A stretch of DNA of 64,000 nt. Source: an uncultured Bacteroidales bacterium (GTDB taxonomy: Bacteria; Bacteroidota; Bacteroidia; Bacteroidales; Bacteroidaceae). The stretch lies in the NCBI GenBank assembly GCA_902779165.1, contig CACZAN010000005.1, positions 1 through 64,000 on the forward strand, in the 5' to 3' direction. Under the pieces are notes generated by a model. That model saw only the letters and a list, made by a program, of their open reading frames with translations. It was not told the origin of the DNA and searched no databases. Positions 1 to 9,210 of this stretch are shown piece after piece. Positions within the stretch are counted from its first letter, which is position 1, and each line of letters starts with the position of its first letter. The position numbers and the translations under genes were made by a program.

Positions 1-103
1 ATCGCAGAAAAAACCGTGCTGTCTGTTTTGAAGCTCAGATTATATTCTTCAGAGCAAATGTTTAACATAAATGCCACTTTTTAAAGTGGACTCAGTTATT
101 TAA

Positions 104-252
104 CTAATTTTGAACACCTACTTATAAAAAATCTACTGCAAATTGTATATGTTTTGAAAAATCTACTGCAATATATATTATTGACTTAGAATGTATTATG
201 GAGACTTGCAGTAGATTCAGTTCATTTTTTCATGTTTTTATCACGCGCGCGA
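104..252 (+). repeat. CTACTGCA element, copy 1
   Basis: This is the first of three copies of a repeat of about 150 bp; the others are at 48871-49021 (inverted) and 49510-49651. Two direct ATCTACTGCA boxes start at 131 and 161, and an inverted box TGCAGTAGAT starts at 207. The same 30-bp and 46-bp offsets recur in every copy. The left edge GAACACCTACTTA is shared with copy 2, and a CAGTTCATTTTTTCATG tract followed by an alternating CG run (243-251) closes it. No reading frame fits. The function is unknown: a protein-binding site, a small RNA gene or the end of a mobile element are all possible. Confidence 0.75.
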
Positions 253-257
253 AGAGA

Positions 258-274
258 AAGCCCCTGCGGGGCTT
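258..274. terminator. Short GC-rich hairpin, terminator-like
   Basis: The stem AAGCCCC and GGGGCTT closes on a three-base loop directly after the CTACTGCA element. No strong T-run follows on either strand, so the terminator call is weak. Confidence 0.3.
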
Positions 275-311
275 AATAGAGGTTCTTGAAGTGTCAAGCG
301 TCTCTTCGAGC

Positions 312-459
312 CGAGCGGCCAGCCATTTCAATGGCTGGTACCAAATGGCAACGAATATGCGTGCCTTTAGGTACGCGACATCAATTCCCTATCGCGTACC
401 TAAAGGCACGCATTCCCTTAACTATCACATTACCAGCCATTGAAATGGCTGGCCGCTCG
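312..459. repeat. Nested inverted repeat (29-bp outer, 20-bp inner arms)
   Basis: Outer arms 312-340 and 431-459 are exact reverse complements, and each arm is itself a near-palindrome (AGCCATT TC AATGGCT). Inside lies a second exact inverted repeat, 359-378 and 392-411, around a 13-bp loop. The whole can fold as a cruciform or a long hairpin. It lies downstream of upp, so it could act in termination. It resembles in placement the hairpins at 17390-17491 and 49785-49928, which also follow gene 3' ends. Two short reading frames across it are best read as by-products. Confidence 0.85.
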
Positions 460-550
460 ACCTCTGGTCGCTTCATACCTGAAGAACCATTATCAGATGC
501 CTATGGCATCAATCGTAAGAACAATTAAATAATTCATCCAAGGGGTAGAG

Positions 551-1207
551 TTATAGCTTTTCGCCGTAGCAGAGGTCGCCGGCATCGCCGAATCCAGGGA
601 CGATGTACTTGTTGGCATTCATACCAGGGTCGATGGCAGCGCACCAGACGGTGGCTTCATCGGGCAGTGTCTGGCGGAGGACTTCGAGACCATCGGGGGT
701 GGCGATGACACAGGCGATATGTATGTGCTTGGGGGTTCCTGTCTTGACGAGGGCTTCGTAGCTGGCAGCCATACTGCCTCCGGTAGCGAGCATAGGGTCA
801 ACGATGACGAGGGTCTTGCCCTTGCAGGAGGGAGCGGCCATATATTCCGTATGGATGCCGACCTCGGTATGCTCGCGGTTGGTGTACATACGATATGCCG
901 AGACGAAGCCATTGGCGGCGCGATCGAAGACATGGAGGTAGCCTTCGTGGAAGGGCAGACCGGCACGCAGGACCGTGGCCACAAGGAGGTCTTCCTTGGG
1001 CAGGGCGATGTCTATGGTACCGAGGGGCGTGGTTACGGTCTTAGTCTTGTATTCCAAGACTTTAGACAGTTCGAATGCCATCATTTCGCCGATGCGTCGG
1101 ATATTGTTTCGGAAGAGCAGGCGATTCTTCTGATAGGTCTTGTCGCGCAGCTCGGCCATGTACTGGTTAATAATGGTGTTTTGCTCTGCAAAGTTAATGA
1201 TTTTCAT
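551..1207 (-). CDS. upp: Uracil phosphoribosyltransferase
   Basis: This cytoplasmic enzyme of pyrimidine salvage makes UMP and pyrophosphate from uracil and PRPP. The 218-residue length fits the family. The PRPP-binding loop reads VDPMLATGGS at about residues 136-145, and the uracil-binding tail IVPGFGDAGD is near the C-terminus. The N-terminal half (HVFDRAANGFVSAYR) resembles the Bacteroidetes branch of the family. The ATG at 1207 gives the usual N-terminus. The next gene on this strand starts 45 bp upstream and is unrelated. The nested inverted repeat at 312-459 lies beyond its 3' end and may terminate it. Confidence 0.95.
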   Translation of the reverse strand: MKIINFAEQNTIINQYMAELRDKTYQKNRLLFRNNIRRIGEMMAFELSKVLEYKTKTVTTPLGTIDIALPKEDLLVATVLRAGLPFHEGYLHVFDRAANGFVSAYRMYTNREHTEVGIHTEYMAAPSCKGKTLVIVDPMLATGGSMAASYEALVKTGTPKHIHIACVIATPDGLEVLRQTLPDEATVWCAAIDPGMNANKYIVPGFGDAGDLCYGEKL

Positions 1208-1252
1208 TGTTCTTTAGGGTTTTATTTGGTAAATATCAGGGTTATAAGCGAA

Positions 1253-1879
1253 CTAATTCTCGATGACAAGCTGGAAGGGGGTGTAGCGGGCTCGATAGCG
1301 ATAGAGGGAACGGCCGGCCTCGCCCTGCGTCACCATGCCGAGTTCATTGAGGTCATAGATGCGCTGACAGCTGGAGCACTGGGCCCGGGAACCAGAGAGG
1401 AGCTGGACGTTGCGGTTGATACTGAAGTTCTCATAACAGTTAGAGCAGACTGCATCGTAGCATACCACTTGGTCTGGGAAACGGCTGGAAATTAAAGAGG
1501 TGTGACCTATTACGAAACCGGTGCCTCGCCCGAAGAGGTAGTTTCTACGAAGGTCGATGGCGGTGAGGCTGACAGGCGTCGTCTTCTTGAGGTTGGTGTA
1601 CTCCATCGTGTTTCCTTTCTTTACGGCGATACAGAACTCCCCCATCCCCGTGAGGGCTGCATTGAGGACATCGATGGTGTTGGTGTTCTGTGCAACGAAG
1701 TAAACGTGCCAGGAGTCGTAAAGATTCTCGGCCTGAGTGCAGGATGAAAATTGAAATATTGAAAATTGAATTATTGAAATATTGAGAAAGAGGAGGACGA
1801 AGCGGCGGAGCGGGCGATGAGCACGCGAGCCATGGGATTCATGGGGCTCAGAGGTGGTATGGGAAATACTTGTTTTCAA
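1253..1879 (-). CDS. Small lipoprotein with CxxC-CxxC pair (Rieske-like or zinc-ribbon)
   Basis: The 208-residue frame has a long N-terminus, a hydrophobic stretch and a lipobox (QFSSC) at about residue 47, so the product is probably an outer-membrane-anchored lipoprotein. The C-terminal part has two cysteine pairs (CSNC and CSSC) separated by about 17 residues. This resembles small Bacteroidetes proteins annotated as Rieske-like, but the two histidines of a true Rieske cluster are not in place, so zinc binding is as likely. The hydrophobic core of the leader (LFLNISIIQFSIFQF) is encoded by a degenerate TTGAAATATTGAAAAT-type simple repeat at about 1745-1790. The first 25 codons have no other ATG, so the true start is uncertain. 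Confidence 0.7.
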   Translation of the reverse strand: MKTSISHTTSEPHESHGSRAHRPLRRFVLLFLNISIIQFSIFQFSSCTQAENLYDSWHVYFVAQNTNTIDVLNAALTGMGEFCIAVKKGNTMEYTNLKKTTPVSLTAIDLRRNYLFGRGTGFVIGHTSLISSRFPDQVVCYDAVCSNCYENFSINRNVQLLSGSRAQCSSCQRIYDLNELGMVTQGEAGRSLYRYRARYTPFQLVIEN

Positions 1880-1939
1880 TGGGGCTTATAGGACTTATGG
1901 GACTTATAGGACTCATAGGACTCATGGGGCCTATGGGGC
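1880..1939. repeat. Short-period repeat (GGACTTATAG type)
   Basis: Degenerate 9-10-bp units of the form GGACTTATAG / GGACTCATAG run between the small lipoprotein gene and argH. A related array of CATAAGTCCCATAAG-like units lies at 45339-45391. Nothing else is seen in this gap. Confidence 0.7.
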
Positions 1940-1948
1940 AAAATCAAT

Positions 1949-3298
1949 TCAACCTTCGGCTAACTTTCGCTCTGCTTCTTCTACGCGTTCGAAATGGAAG
2001 TCAGAGAGGATGCGATCCATGAGGGCGGCGATTTCGGCATTGCAAGGATTACCGATGGAGCCTTCGTGGGTGTGGTGCACCTCCTTGACGGGACGGAAGT
2101 TGCCTGCCTCGATATCAAGTCCTACCTTCTTGTAGGCATCGCGGAATGGTACGCCATTGGATGCCAGGCGGTTGACCTCTTCAACAGAGAACATCAGATC
2201 GTAGCGCGGGTCGTCGAGGATGTGTTCGTTCACGCGGATGCGCTCTATAATATAAGTAGTCATACGCAGACAATCCTTCAGCTCGTCGAAGGCGGGCAGG
2301 AAGACTTCCTTGATGATTTGCAGGTCGCGGAAGTAACCGCTGGGCAGGTTGTTCATGATGAGCGTGACCTGCTGTGGCAACGCCTGAAGCTTGTTGCACT
2401 TGGCACGGGTGAGCTCGAAGACGTCGGGATTCTTCTTATGAGGCATGATGCTGGAACCCGTGGTGCATTCGTCGGGCAACTTCACGAAGCCAAAGTTCTG
2501 GCTGTTGAAGAGACAGGCATCGAAGGCCAGCTTGGCGATGGTGCCCGCCACAGAGGCGAGGGCAAAGCTGACATTACGCTCCATCTTGCCGCGCCCCATC
2601 TGGGCGTAAACGACATTGAAGTCCATGGAGTCGAAGCCGAGGAGGTCTGTGGTCATCTGGCGGTTGAGCGGAAAGCTGGAGCCGTAGCCTGCAGCAGACC
2701 CGAGGGGGTTGCGGTTGACGAGGCGATAGGCAGCTTGCAGGAAGAGCATATCATCGGCAAGGCTCTCGGCATAAGCGCCAAACCAAAGGCCGAAGGAGCT
2801 GGGCATGGCAACCTGAAGGTGGGTGTAGCCCGGCAAGAGGATATTGCGGTATTTCTCGCTCTGTCGCTGCAGCTCATCGAAAAGCTCCTTAACAAGTAGT
2901 ACGATGTCGTGCAGCTGGCGGCGTGTCCATAGCTTCAGGTCCACCAGCACCTGGTCGTTGCGCGAACGGCCGCTGTGAATCTTCTTGCCCACATCGCCCA
3001 GACGGCGTGTGAGCAGCAGCTCCACTTCGGAGTGGACATCTTCCACGCCCTCTTCAATCAGGAACTTTCCAGCCCGTATGTCTCCAAGGATGCGGCGCAG
3101 TTCAGCCAAGAGCACCTGCAGCTCGTCGGCAGTGAGCAATCCTATGCTCTGAAGCATGGTGATATGGGCCATAGAGCCCAGCACATCGCTCTCGGCCAGA
3201 TAGAGGTCGAGCTCGCGGTCGCGCCCCACGGTGAACCGTTCTATCTCGGCGGTTGGAAGCGTGGACTTATGCCATATTGGCGAAGCTGTTGGATTCAT
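1949..3298 (-). CDS. argH: Argininosuccinate lyase
   Basis: This enzyme catalyses the last step of arginine synthesis, cleaving argininosuccinate to arginine and fumarate. The 449 residues contain HSGRSRNDQV (about 108-117), the catalytic region around GYTHLQ (157-162), and the fumarase/lyase signature GSSIMPHKKNPD at 281-292. The N-terminus MNPTASPIWHKS is somewhat unlike the usual MAQKLWEK start but no better ATG is seen. It is the last gene of a pyrE-SRPBCC-argH run; the gap to the gene upstream is only 18 bp, so co-transcription is likely. Confidence 0.95.
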   Translation of the reverse strand: MNPTASPIWHKSTLPTAEIERFTVGRDRELDLYLAESDVLGSMAHITMLQSIGLLTADELQVLLAELRRILGDIRAGKFLIEEGVEDVHSEVELLLTRRLGDVGKKIHSGRSRNDQVLVDLKLWTRRQLHDIVLLVKELFDELQRQSEKYRNILLPGYTHLQVAMPSSFGLWFGAYAESLADDMLFLQAAYRLVNRNPLGSAAGYGSSFPLNRQMTTDLLGFDSMDFNVVYAQMGRGKMERNVSFALASVAGTIAKLAFDACLFNSQNFGFVKLPDECTTGSSIMPHKKNPDVFELTRAKCNKLQALPQQVTLIMNNLPSGYFRDLQIIKEVFLPAFDELKDCLRMTTYIIERIRVNEHILDDPRYDLMFSVEEVNRLASNGVPFRDAYKKVGLDIEAGNFRPVKEVHHTHEGSIGNPCNAEIAALMDRILSDFHFERVEEAERKLAEG

Positions 3299-3316
3299 AT
3301 TCCATTATGAATTAGA

Positions 3317-3799
3317 TCAATACCCGTATGGAATCATGGAGAGCATCTCTGCCAGCTTCTCCACTCCTTCCTGCAGCGGCTTCTTTGCCATCTGCTTGAT
3401 GAAGAAGTTGAGTTCTGCGCCTACGGTGCATTTCATCTTACATTCGTAGGAGGAAGTGGGCAGCAACTGTATCCACAGGTTGGCAGCGATGGGAGCTCCC
3501 TCCACAGCGAACTTGATGCACTTCAGCTCCTCGCGCTCAACGATACGCAGCGTGATGGCGCCAATGGGCGAAGAGGGCAACGTGACGGTATCCGTCGTGA
3601 ACTGCAGCTGTGCCAAGGTTTCCTGTATCTGTCCGAGCTTATCCTCAGGTACTTGTCCGGAGGCTCTCAATTTCTCGATAAAAGCAGGGTCGTTGGCACG
3701 TTCCTGAATGACCTGAAGGTTATTCAGGTCAGAGAGCTTTGTGAATACCGCCGGTTGGGGATAGGGTATTTGCTTTATATTACTTTCGTACTTTGTCAT
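3317..3799 (-). CDS. SRPBCC-family protein
   Basis: This 160-residue soluble protein has the START/SRPBCC pattern: an N-terminal strand, a helical part, strands around DTVTLPSSPIGAITLRIVEREE, and a C-terminal amphipathic helix ending PLQEGVEKLAEMLSMIPY. Such folds bind hydrophobic ligands; the ligand here is unknown. It sits between pyrE and argH with 30-bp and 18-bp gaps, an arrangement that I recall as common in Bacteroidales. Its role in that operon is not known. Confidence 0.8.
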   Translation of the reverse strand: MTKYESNIKQIPYPQPAVFTKLSDLNNLQVIQERANDPAFIEKLRASGQVPEDKLGQIQETLAQLQFTTDTVTLPSSPIGAITLRIVEREELKCIKFAVEGAPIAANLWIQLLPTSSYECKMKCTVGAELNFFIKQMAKKPLQEGVEKLAEMLSMIPYGY

Positions 3800-3829
3800 C
3801 GAATAACTATTTCCAATGTGTGTAACGTT

Positions 3830-4462
3830 TCAAACTGACCAATGTGCAGGATCGCGACGCCATTGGTTGAGGAGCTTGACGTCTTCCTCCTGGATGTATC
3901 CGATGCGAAGAGCCTCATCAACGACAGCTTCGTAATTCGTCAGGGTGACAAGTTCCACCTTCGCCTGCTTGAAGGCAGCTGTTGCGACATCGAAGCCATA
4001 GGTGTAGGCTGCCACCATACCGATGACCTCACAGCCATTCTGTCTGATGGCCTCCACCGCCTTCAGCGAACTGCCGCCTGTAGAAATAAGGTCCTCAACG
4101 ACAACCACCTTCATCCCCGGCTTCAATTCGCCTTCAATGAGGTTCTCCAGTCCGTGATCCTTTGGTTTCGAACGTACATAGACAAAAGGCAGCGCCAATA
4201 GATCTGCCACGAGGGCACCCTGGGGAATTGCTCCTGTAGCCACTCCAGCCACAGCTTCTACCTGCGGGAAGCGCTCGAGGATGATGCGGGCAATCTCTAT
4301 CTTCACGAAGGAACGTAGTTCTGGATAGGATAAGGTCTTGCGGTTATCGCAATAAAATGGTGACTTCCAGCCACTGGCCCAGGTGAAGGGGTTCTGCGGT
4401 TGAAGTTTGATAGCTTTGACTTTCAGCAGCTTGGCTGCAAAGATTTTTTCGAGTGTTTTCAT
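3830..4462 (-). CDS. pyrE: Orotate phosphoribosyltransferase
   Basis: This enzyme makes orotidine 5'-phosphate from orotate and PRPP in pyrimidine synthesis. The body has FTWASGWKSPFYCDNRKTLSYP near the N-terminus, and the PRPP loop VVVEDLISTGGSS. The frame is open upstream to 4486, but MKTLEKIFAAKLL at 4462 matches the usual family N-terminus and gives 210 residues. A -7 box at 4518-4525 places the transcript start upstream of both candidates. It is the first gene of the pyrE-SRPBCC-argH operon. Confidence 0.93.
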   Translation of the reverse strand: MKTLEKIFAAKLLKVKAIKLQPQNPFTWASGWKSPFYCDNRKTLSYPELRSFVKIEIARIILERFPQVEAVAGVATGAIPQGALVADLLALPFVYVRSKPKDHGLENLIEGELKPGMKVVVVEDLISTGGSSLKAVEAIRQNGCEVIGMVAAYTYGFDVATAAFKQAKVELVTLTNYEAVVDEALRIGYIQEEDVKLLNQWRRDPAHWSV

Positions 4463-4517
4463 AACGCTTTTACCTGTTGCGAGCAATGGTGTTCTCGCAC
4501 GTTTCTGATTTCGGGTG

Positions 4518-4525
4518 CAAAAGTA
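4518..4525 (-). promoter_or_regulatory. Bacteroidales-type -7 box for pyrE operon
   Basis: Reading on the minus strand, TACTTTTG fits the TAnnTTTG consensus of the Bacteroidetes primary sigma factor and lies about 55 bp upstream of the pyrE ATG. The -33 region is A/T-rich without a clean TTTG. Confidence 0.6.
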
Positions 4526-4670
4526 GGCAAAATTTCTGGAATAAAATGCCTCTTGATGAAAAAATCTGTATTTCAGTCACACAAAATAACAGAAATCAAT
4601 ATTTCAATACCCTCTTTTCACGCAAATCAACATATCTGAAAGATGTATGTACAGGGTTCCGCTTAACAAG

Positions 4671-4703
4671 AAATGGGCTAATGCTCAACGCATTAACCCA
4701 TTT
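4671..4703 (-). terminator. Hairpin after the V-ATPase operon
   Basis: The arms AAATGGGCTAATGC (4671-4684) and GCATTAACCCATTT (4690-4703) pair almost perfectly around a five-base loop. They lie 25 bp past the atpK stop codon. The T-run beyond the stem on the minus strand is short (TTTCTTGTT). Confidence 0.65.
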
Positions 4704-4727
4704 CATTTTCTTTAAGGTGTTACTCTC

Positions 4728-5213
<486 letters not shown>

Positions 5214-5269
5214 TTATTGTTTTTAATTTTGATGCGTGATATCGTTATATCGAAATATCGAATGTCTTA

Positions 5270-7114
5270 TTACTTAAATGGAGTATAAGCACTGCCGCCA
5301 CCTTCGTAGCCCGCGTTCTTGAAGAACTCGACAAAGGTCAGTCGCATCGGATGGACGAAAGCGCCAAGAACGTTCATGAACATATTCAAGGCGTGGCCAA
5401 TCACGAAGATAAGCACCATGACGATGGGGCCTAAGATTGCATTATCAGGTGCCAAGCCCGTGGCCAGACTGTCGAAGACCGTAGCAAGGATGCCACCCGA
5501 GAGGCCGAGGGCAAAGAGGCGGACGTAGGACAGCATGTCGCCGAGCATACCCGTAGCGGTGTTATAAGCATCCCAGAGGCCAGAACCCACGTTGATGAGG
5601 AAGCCTGTGAAGATGTTCTTCTTGTAGCGATCGGGGCTGTTGTATCCCAGAGCAAGGACAAAGCCGACGATGGTGAACCATTGTGCAATAGACGAATATT
5701 CTGGCATGAACATACTTGCGGCCAGCGACAGGATAATCATCATCCATCCTATCGTAGACAGCGAATAGCTGAAACCAAATTGAATCGTTCGGTTATAGGC
5801 CTTCAGGCACATACCAAAGATAATCTGGATGAAACCAAGGATCAGCGAGAGGTTGAACATCTGGCTGTTGTCCAAGGCTATCACATTGCCTATCTTATCG
5901 AAGAAAGGCACACCCAGGTTGTAGAGGTTGAAGCCAAAGAACGCCCCGGAGAGCAGTCCACAGAAGAAGGCTGATAGTCCCATCGTCAGCAGCAGGTTCA
6001 TAGCTGCCCGCATACTCTTGCCCATCTTCATGGAGTGCTTGGCAGCCAACACACAAACCGTGATGAAGAGGCCGTAGCCTGAGTCGCCAAGGCAGAGTCC
6101 GAAGAAGAGTATGTAGAAAGGAGCGAAGAAGGGCGTGAGGTCGAGCTCGTTGTATTTTGGCAACATATACAGCTCCGTGATCATCTCGAAGAGGCTGAAG
6201 AAGCGGTTATTCTTCAGGCAGACGGGGATGTCGTCCTCGGGCTGCGGGTCGCTGATTTCGAACCAGGCGCCCGTCTCGGCAAATGTCGTTTTCACCTCCT
6301 CCTGCTTGTCGGCAGGAATCCAGCCACGAAGTACCATCAAGTGGTTGTCGGCAGCAGCTTCAGTGCCTGCACGAACGGTATCGAAGTTCAAACGTGTCTG
6401 CAACTGTTCGCGATAGGTCTCGAGAGCTGCGGACTGCGTCTTAGAGAGCTGTTGGAGCTGCGATATTATTGTCGCATAGTCTTCCCGATTCTGCTCAAGT
6501 TCGGCCGTAAGCGCACTGAGTGATACCTCGGGGAGAGATACCGGCGTGGCAACGAAGTTGGGTTGCTCATCGCCGCGTGTAATAACGACGAAATAGGCAA
6601 GGCCCTTCTGTTCGCTGATGAGCTCTGTGATATAATAGGGAGCAATCTCATTCTTATAGTCCTTGAGAGGGGCGGTGAAGAAGTGCATCTCACAATCGGC
6701 TTTGGCCAACTGCTGGCGAACGTCGACAGGGTCGAAGTTGCCCCACGGTGTAAGAGCTGCTATTTGTTCTGTCAGTTCCTTCTCGCGGCTGGAAAGGGTA
6801 GCTTCTGTGGCGAAAGCGTCTTCGAGGGAGGTAAGATCGAGGGAGTCGGCTCCGTCGGCTAAACCGACGGACGCACTGTCAGAAGCTGAGGTAGAATTCT
6901 CTTTCTTAGCCTTTTCGAGGAGGAGCGAGATCTTCTGCTGCAGGGATTCTACGCGGCGGAGCTCAGATACATCCTCGGTCACCGCCTCCGACTGTTCGCC
7001 AGAGAGGGCACCGGCTTCGATATGCATGACTCCCAGTTCCTGCAAACGATGCAGGAAGTCGTCGTATTCACGATGATAGACCAGGAAGGTCAGCTTTTTC
7101 ATTTTCTGTATCAT
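5270..7114 (-). CDS. atpI: V-type ATPase subunit I
   Basis: This stator subunit of 614 residues is the counterpart of eukaryotic subunit a. The first half is soluble and rich in predicted coiled coil; the second half has about seven membrane helices, with the segments GDSGYGLF, LLSYVRLFALGLSG and GHALNMFMNVLGAFVHPMRL typical of the family. The arginine in LLSYVRLFALG corresponds to the essential ion-channel arginine. A short serine- and aspartate-rich stretch at about 75-95 looks like a flexible linker. The start overlaps the atpD stop by 4 bp. Confidence 0.95.
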   Translation of the reverse strand: MIQKMKKLTFLVYHREYDDFLHRLQELGVMHIEAGALSGEQSEAVTEDVSELRRVESLQQKISLLLEKAKKENSTSASDSASVGLADGADSLDLTSLEDAFATEATLSSREKELTEQIAALTPWGNFDPVDVRQQLAKADCEMHFFTAPLKDYKNEIAPYYITELISEQKGLAYFVVITRGDEQPNFVATPVSLPEVSLSALTAELEQNREDYATIISQLQQLSKTQSAALETYREQLQTRLNFDTVRAGTEAAADNHLMVLRGWIPADKQEEVKTTFAETGAWFEISDPQPEDDIPVCLKNNRFFSLFEMITELYMLPKYNELDLTPFFAPFYILFFGLCLGDSGYGLFITVCVLAAKHSMKMGKSMRAAMNLLLTMGLSAFFCGLLSGAFFGFNLYNLGVPFFDKIGNVIALDNSQMFNLSLILGFIQIIFGMCLKAYNRTIQFGFSYSLSTIGWMMIILSLAASMFMPEYSSIAQWFTIVGFVLALGYNSPDRYKKNIFTGFLINVGSGLWDAYNTATGMLGDMLSYVRLFALGLSGGILATVFDSLATGLAPDNAILGPIVMVLIFVIGHALNMFMNVLGAFVHPMRLTFVEFFKNAGYEGGGSAYTPFK

Positions 7115-7764
7115 GCGTTACCTCCTTTCTGTTCGCCGTCGGCAATACCGAGGGGCACACTTTCCTCTTCTTCCTTGCGCTTTTCCTGCAAGGACTTAAG
7201 AATCTTCTGTGATGACTTGGAGAGGTTTTCCTCGTCCTCCATGAATCGTTTGATTTTTCGCACCGCTTCCTGGAAGCCTGGAATCTGCACCTTCTCGAAG
7301 AGATTTACTTTCTGCGTGGTCTTACGGCGGGCATGGTCCAGCAGGTCGCACTTGGCGACAGCGAACTCACGCTCGACAGCGGTCTTGGCGAGTCCGTGCA
7401 GCAGGTTGATGCCGTCGAAATACCATTTTGGAGCACTGAAGATACCGAAGGGCTTTGCTTCGAGTTTAATATTCAAAAGAACGGGCACGCGTACGCCTGC
7501 AATCTTCTTTACATCCATCTCTACGTCCTTCAGTTCCACCAGCGATGCGTCGAATTCTCCCCAAAGGGCATACATCGACTCGTAGCCGGCTATCTGCTCT
7601 TGCAGTTTCGCCTCCAACGCAGCCACCTCTTCCTTGCAGCGCTTCACCTCCAGACGCAACGCGGTCTCCTTGCTCTTGATGATAGGCAAGGTGCGTTGTC
7701 GCATCTTCAGCTGTTTCTCGATCTGCTGGAGCGATGTTTTGTTGTATTGAAACTTTATTGCCAT
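7111..7764 (-). CDS. atpD: V-type ATPase subunit D
   Basis: This central-stalk subunit of 217 residues connects the A3B3 head to the membrane rotor. It is almost wholly helical, with long N- and C-terminal coiled-coil arms and the family start KFQYNKTSLQQIEKQLKMR. The C-terminal helix (RRKTTQKVNLFEKVQIPGFQ followed by a basic and acidic heptad region) is typical. It overlaps atpI by 4 bp, which suggests translational coupling. Confidence 0.93.
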   Translation of the reverse strand: MAIKFQYNKTSLQQIEKQLKMRQRTLPIIKSKETALRLEVKRCKEEVAALEAKLQEQIAGYESMYALWGEFDASLVELKDVEMDVKKIAGVRVPVLLNIKLEAKPFGIFSAPKWYFDGINLLHGLAKTAVEREFAVAKCDLLDHARRKTTQKVNLFEKVQIPGFQEAVRKIKRFMEDEENLSKSSQKILKSLQEKRKEEEESVPLGIADGEQKGGNA

Positions 7765-7884
7765 AGTTTAGTTGACAAGTTGACGAGTTTACAAGTTGAC
7801 GAGTCGATGCCTTTTTCTTTGACGAGAGATAATGGTTTCCGAAAGAAACAACTTGTCAACTCGTCAACTTGTTTACTTGTCTAC
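7765..7884. repeat. Short-period repeat between atpB and atpD
   Basis: This 120-bp gap inside the operon holds GTTGACAAGTTGACGAG-type units on one side and their complements (ACTTGTCAACTCGTCAACTTG) on the other, so the transcript can fold into a long imperfect hairpin. No gene is seen. It could adjust expression of the downstream half of the operon. Confidence 0.7.
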
Positions 7885-9207
7885 TTATTTCCAATAAATA
7901 TCGGTGAACTCCTTCTTGATGTTGACCTCCTCGAGTTTGAAGTACTTGCGGAAGAGCTTCCAGGTAACATCGAGCATCTCGGTGGTATCCACATTGACGT
8001 CGATAGCGAGGATAGCAGTAGCATAGTCCTTAGCGAAGTCGAGGCAGCGGTTATCGTAGTCCGTGAGGTCGAAACCGTTCTCCAGCTTGGTCTTGGCATT
8101 TGCGGCATCGGAGTACAGACGGATAGCGGCATTCATGACCTGAGAGTGATCCTTGCGCGTCTTCTTTCCTGCCACGAGCTGTTTCAGACGAGACAGCGAA
8201 CGGAAAGGATCGACAATGACCTTACCCACATCAGAATCGCGACGGAGATAGAGCTGACCCTCGGTGATGTAACCCGTATTATCAGGCACGGCATGAGTGA
8301 TATCGCCACCAGAGAGGGTGGTCACAGCGATAATCGTGATGCTGCCGCCGCCTGCTTCCTCGGGGAACTGCACAGCCTTCTCGTAGATCTTTGCCAGGTC
8401 GGAATAGAGGGAACCGGGCATAGAATCCTTAGAGGGGATCTGGTCCATACGATTCGACACGATAGCAAGAGAGTCGGCGTAGGAAGTCATATCGGTCAGC
8501 AGTACGAGCACCGTCTCGTGCTTCTCCACAGCGAAGTACTCGGCAGCCGTCAATGCCATATCGGGCACGAGCAGACGCTCTACTGCAGGGTCTTCGGTAG
8601 TATTCATGAAGCAGATGATGCGATCGAGGGCGCCTGCGTTGGAGAATGTATTTCTGAAAAAGTAATAGTCATCGTTGGTCATACCCATACCACCCAGGAT
8701 AATCTTGTCGACCTTAGCACGCAAGGCCACCATGGCCATAACCTCATTGAAGGGCTGGTCGGGGTCGGCGAAGAAAGGAATCTTCTGACCAGAGACGAGG
8801 GTGTTGTTCAGGTCAATACCTGCGATACCCGTAGCTATCAGCTCACTGGGCTGCTTGCGGCGCACGGGATTCACGCTGGGACCGCCGATGGGAACTTCCT
8901 TACCTTCGATAGCGGGACCGCCGTCGATGGGTTGTCCGTAGGCATTGAAGAAGCGTCCTGCCAGTTGATCACTGACCTTCAGCGAGGGAGAGTGGCCGAG
9001 GAAGACGACCTCAGCGTTTGTTGGGATACCGCCGGTGCCCTCAAAGACCTGAAGGGTCACATCGTCACCCATAATCTTCACCACCTGGGCAAGTTTGCCA
9101 TTAATGGTGGCCAGTTCGTCGTAGCCTACGCCTGTTGCCTTCAGCGAACAAGTGGCCTTGGTAATCTGGCTAATCTTCGTATATATCTTTTGGAATGCTG
9201 TAGCCAT
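7885..9207 (-). CDS. atpB: V-type ATPase subunit B
   Basis: This non-catalytic nucleotide-binding-fold subunit of 440 residues forms the A3B3 head with subunit A. As expected for subunit B, the P-loop is degenerate: the region around NNTLVSGQKIPFFADPDQP replaces GxxGxGKT. The family segments FLGHSPSLKVSDQLAGRFFNAYG and LTDMTSYADSLAIVSNRMDQIPS are present. It starts only 3 bp after the atpA stop codon. Confidence 0.95.
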   Translation of the reverse strand: MATAFQKIYTKISQITKATCSLKATGVGYDELATINGKLAQVVKIMGDDVTLQVFEGTGGIPTNAEVVFLGHSPSLKVSDQLAGRFFNAYGQPIDGGPAIEGKEVPIGGPSVNPVRRKQPSELIATGIAGIDLNNTLVSGQKIPFFADPDQPFNEVMAMVALRAKVDKIILGGMGMTNDDYYFFRNTFSNAGALDRIICFMNTTEDPAVERLLVPDMALTAAEYFAVEKHETVLVLLTDMTSYADSLAIVSNRMDQIPSKDSMPGSLYSDLAKIYEKAVQFPEEAGGGSITIIAVTTLSGGDITHAVPDNTGYITEGQLYLRRDSDVGKVIVDPFRSLSRLKQLVAGKKTRKDHSQVMNAAIRLYSDAANAKTKLENGFDLTDYDNRCLDFAKDYATAILAIDVNVDTTEMLDVTWKLFRKYFKLEEVNIKKEFTDIYWK

Positions 9208-9210
9208 AAC

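Noticed and set aside
198-528. Two overlapping small frames near the left edge
   Set aside because: They run through the inverted repeat at 312-459 and have no other support.
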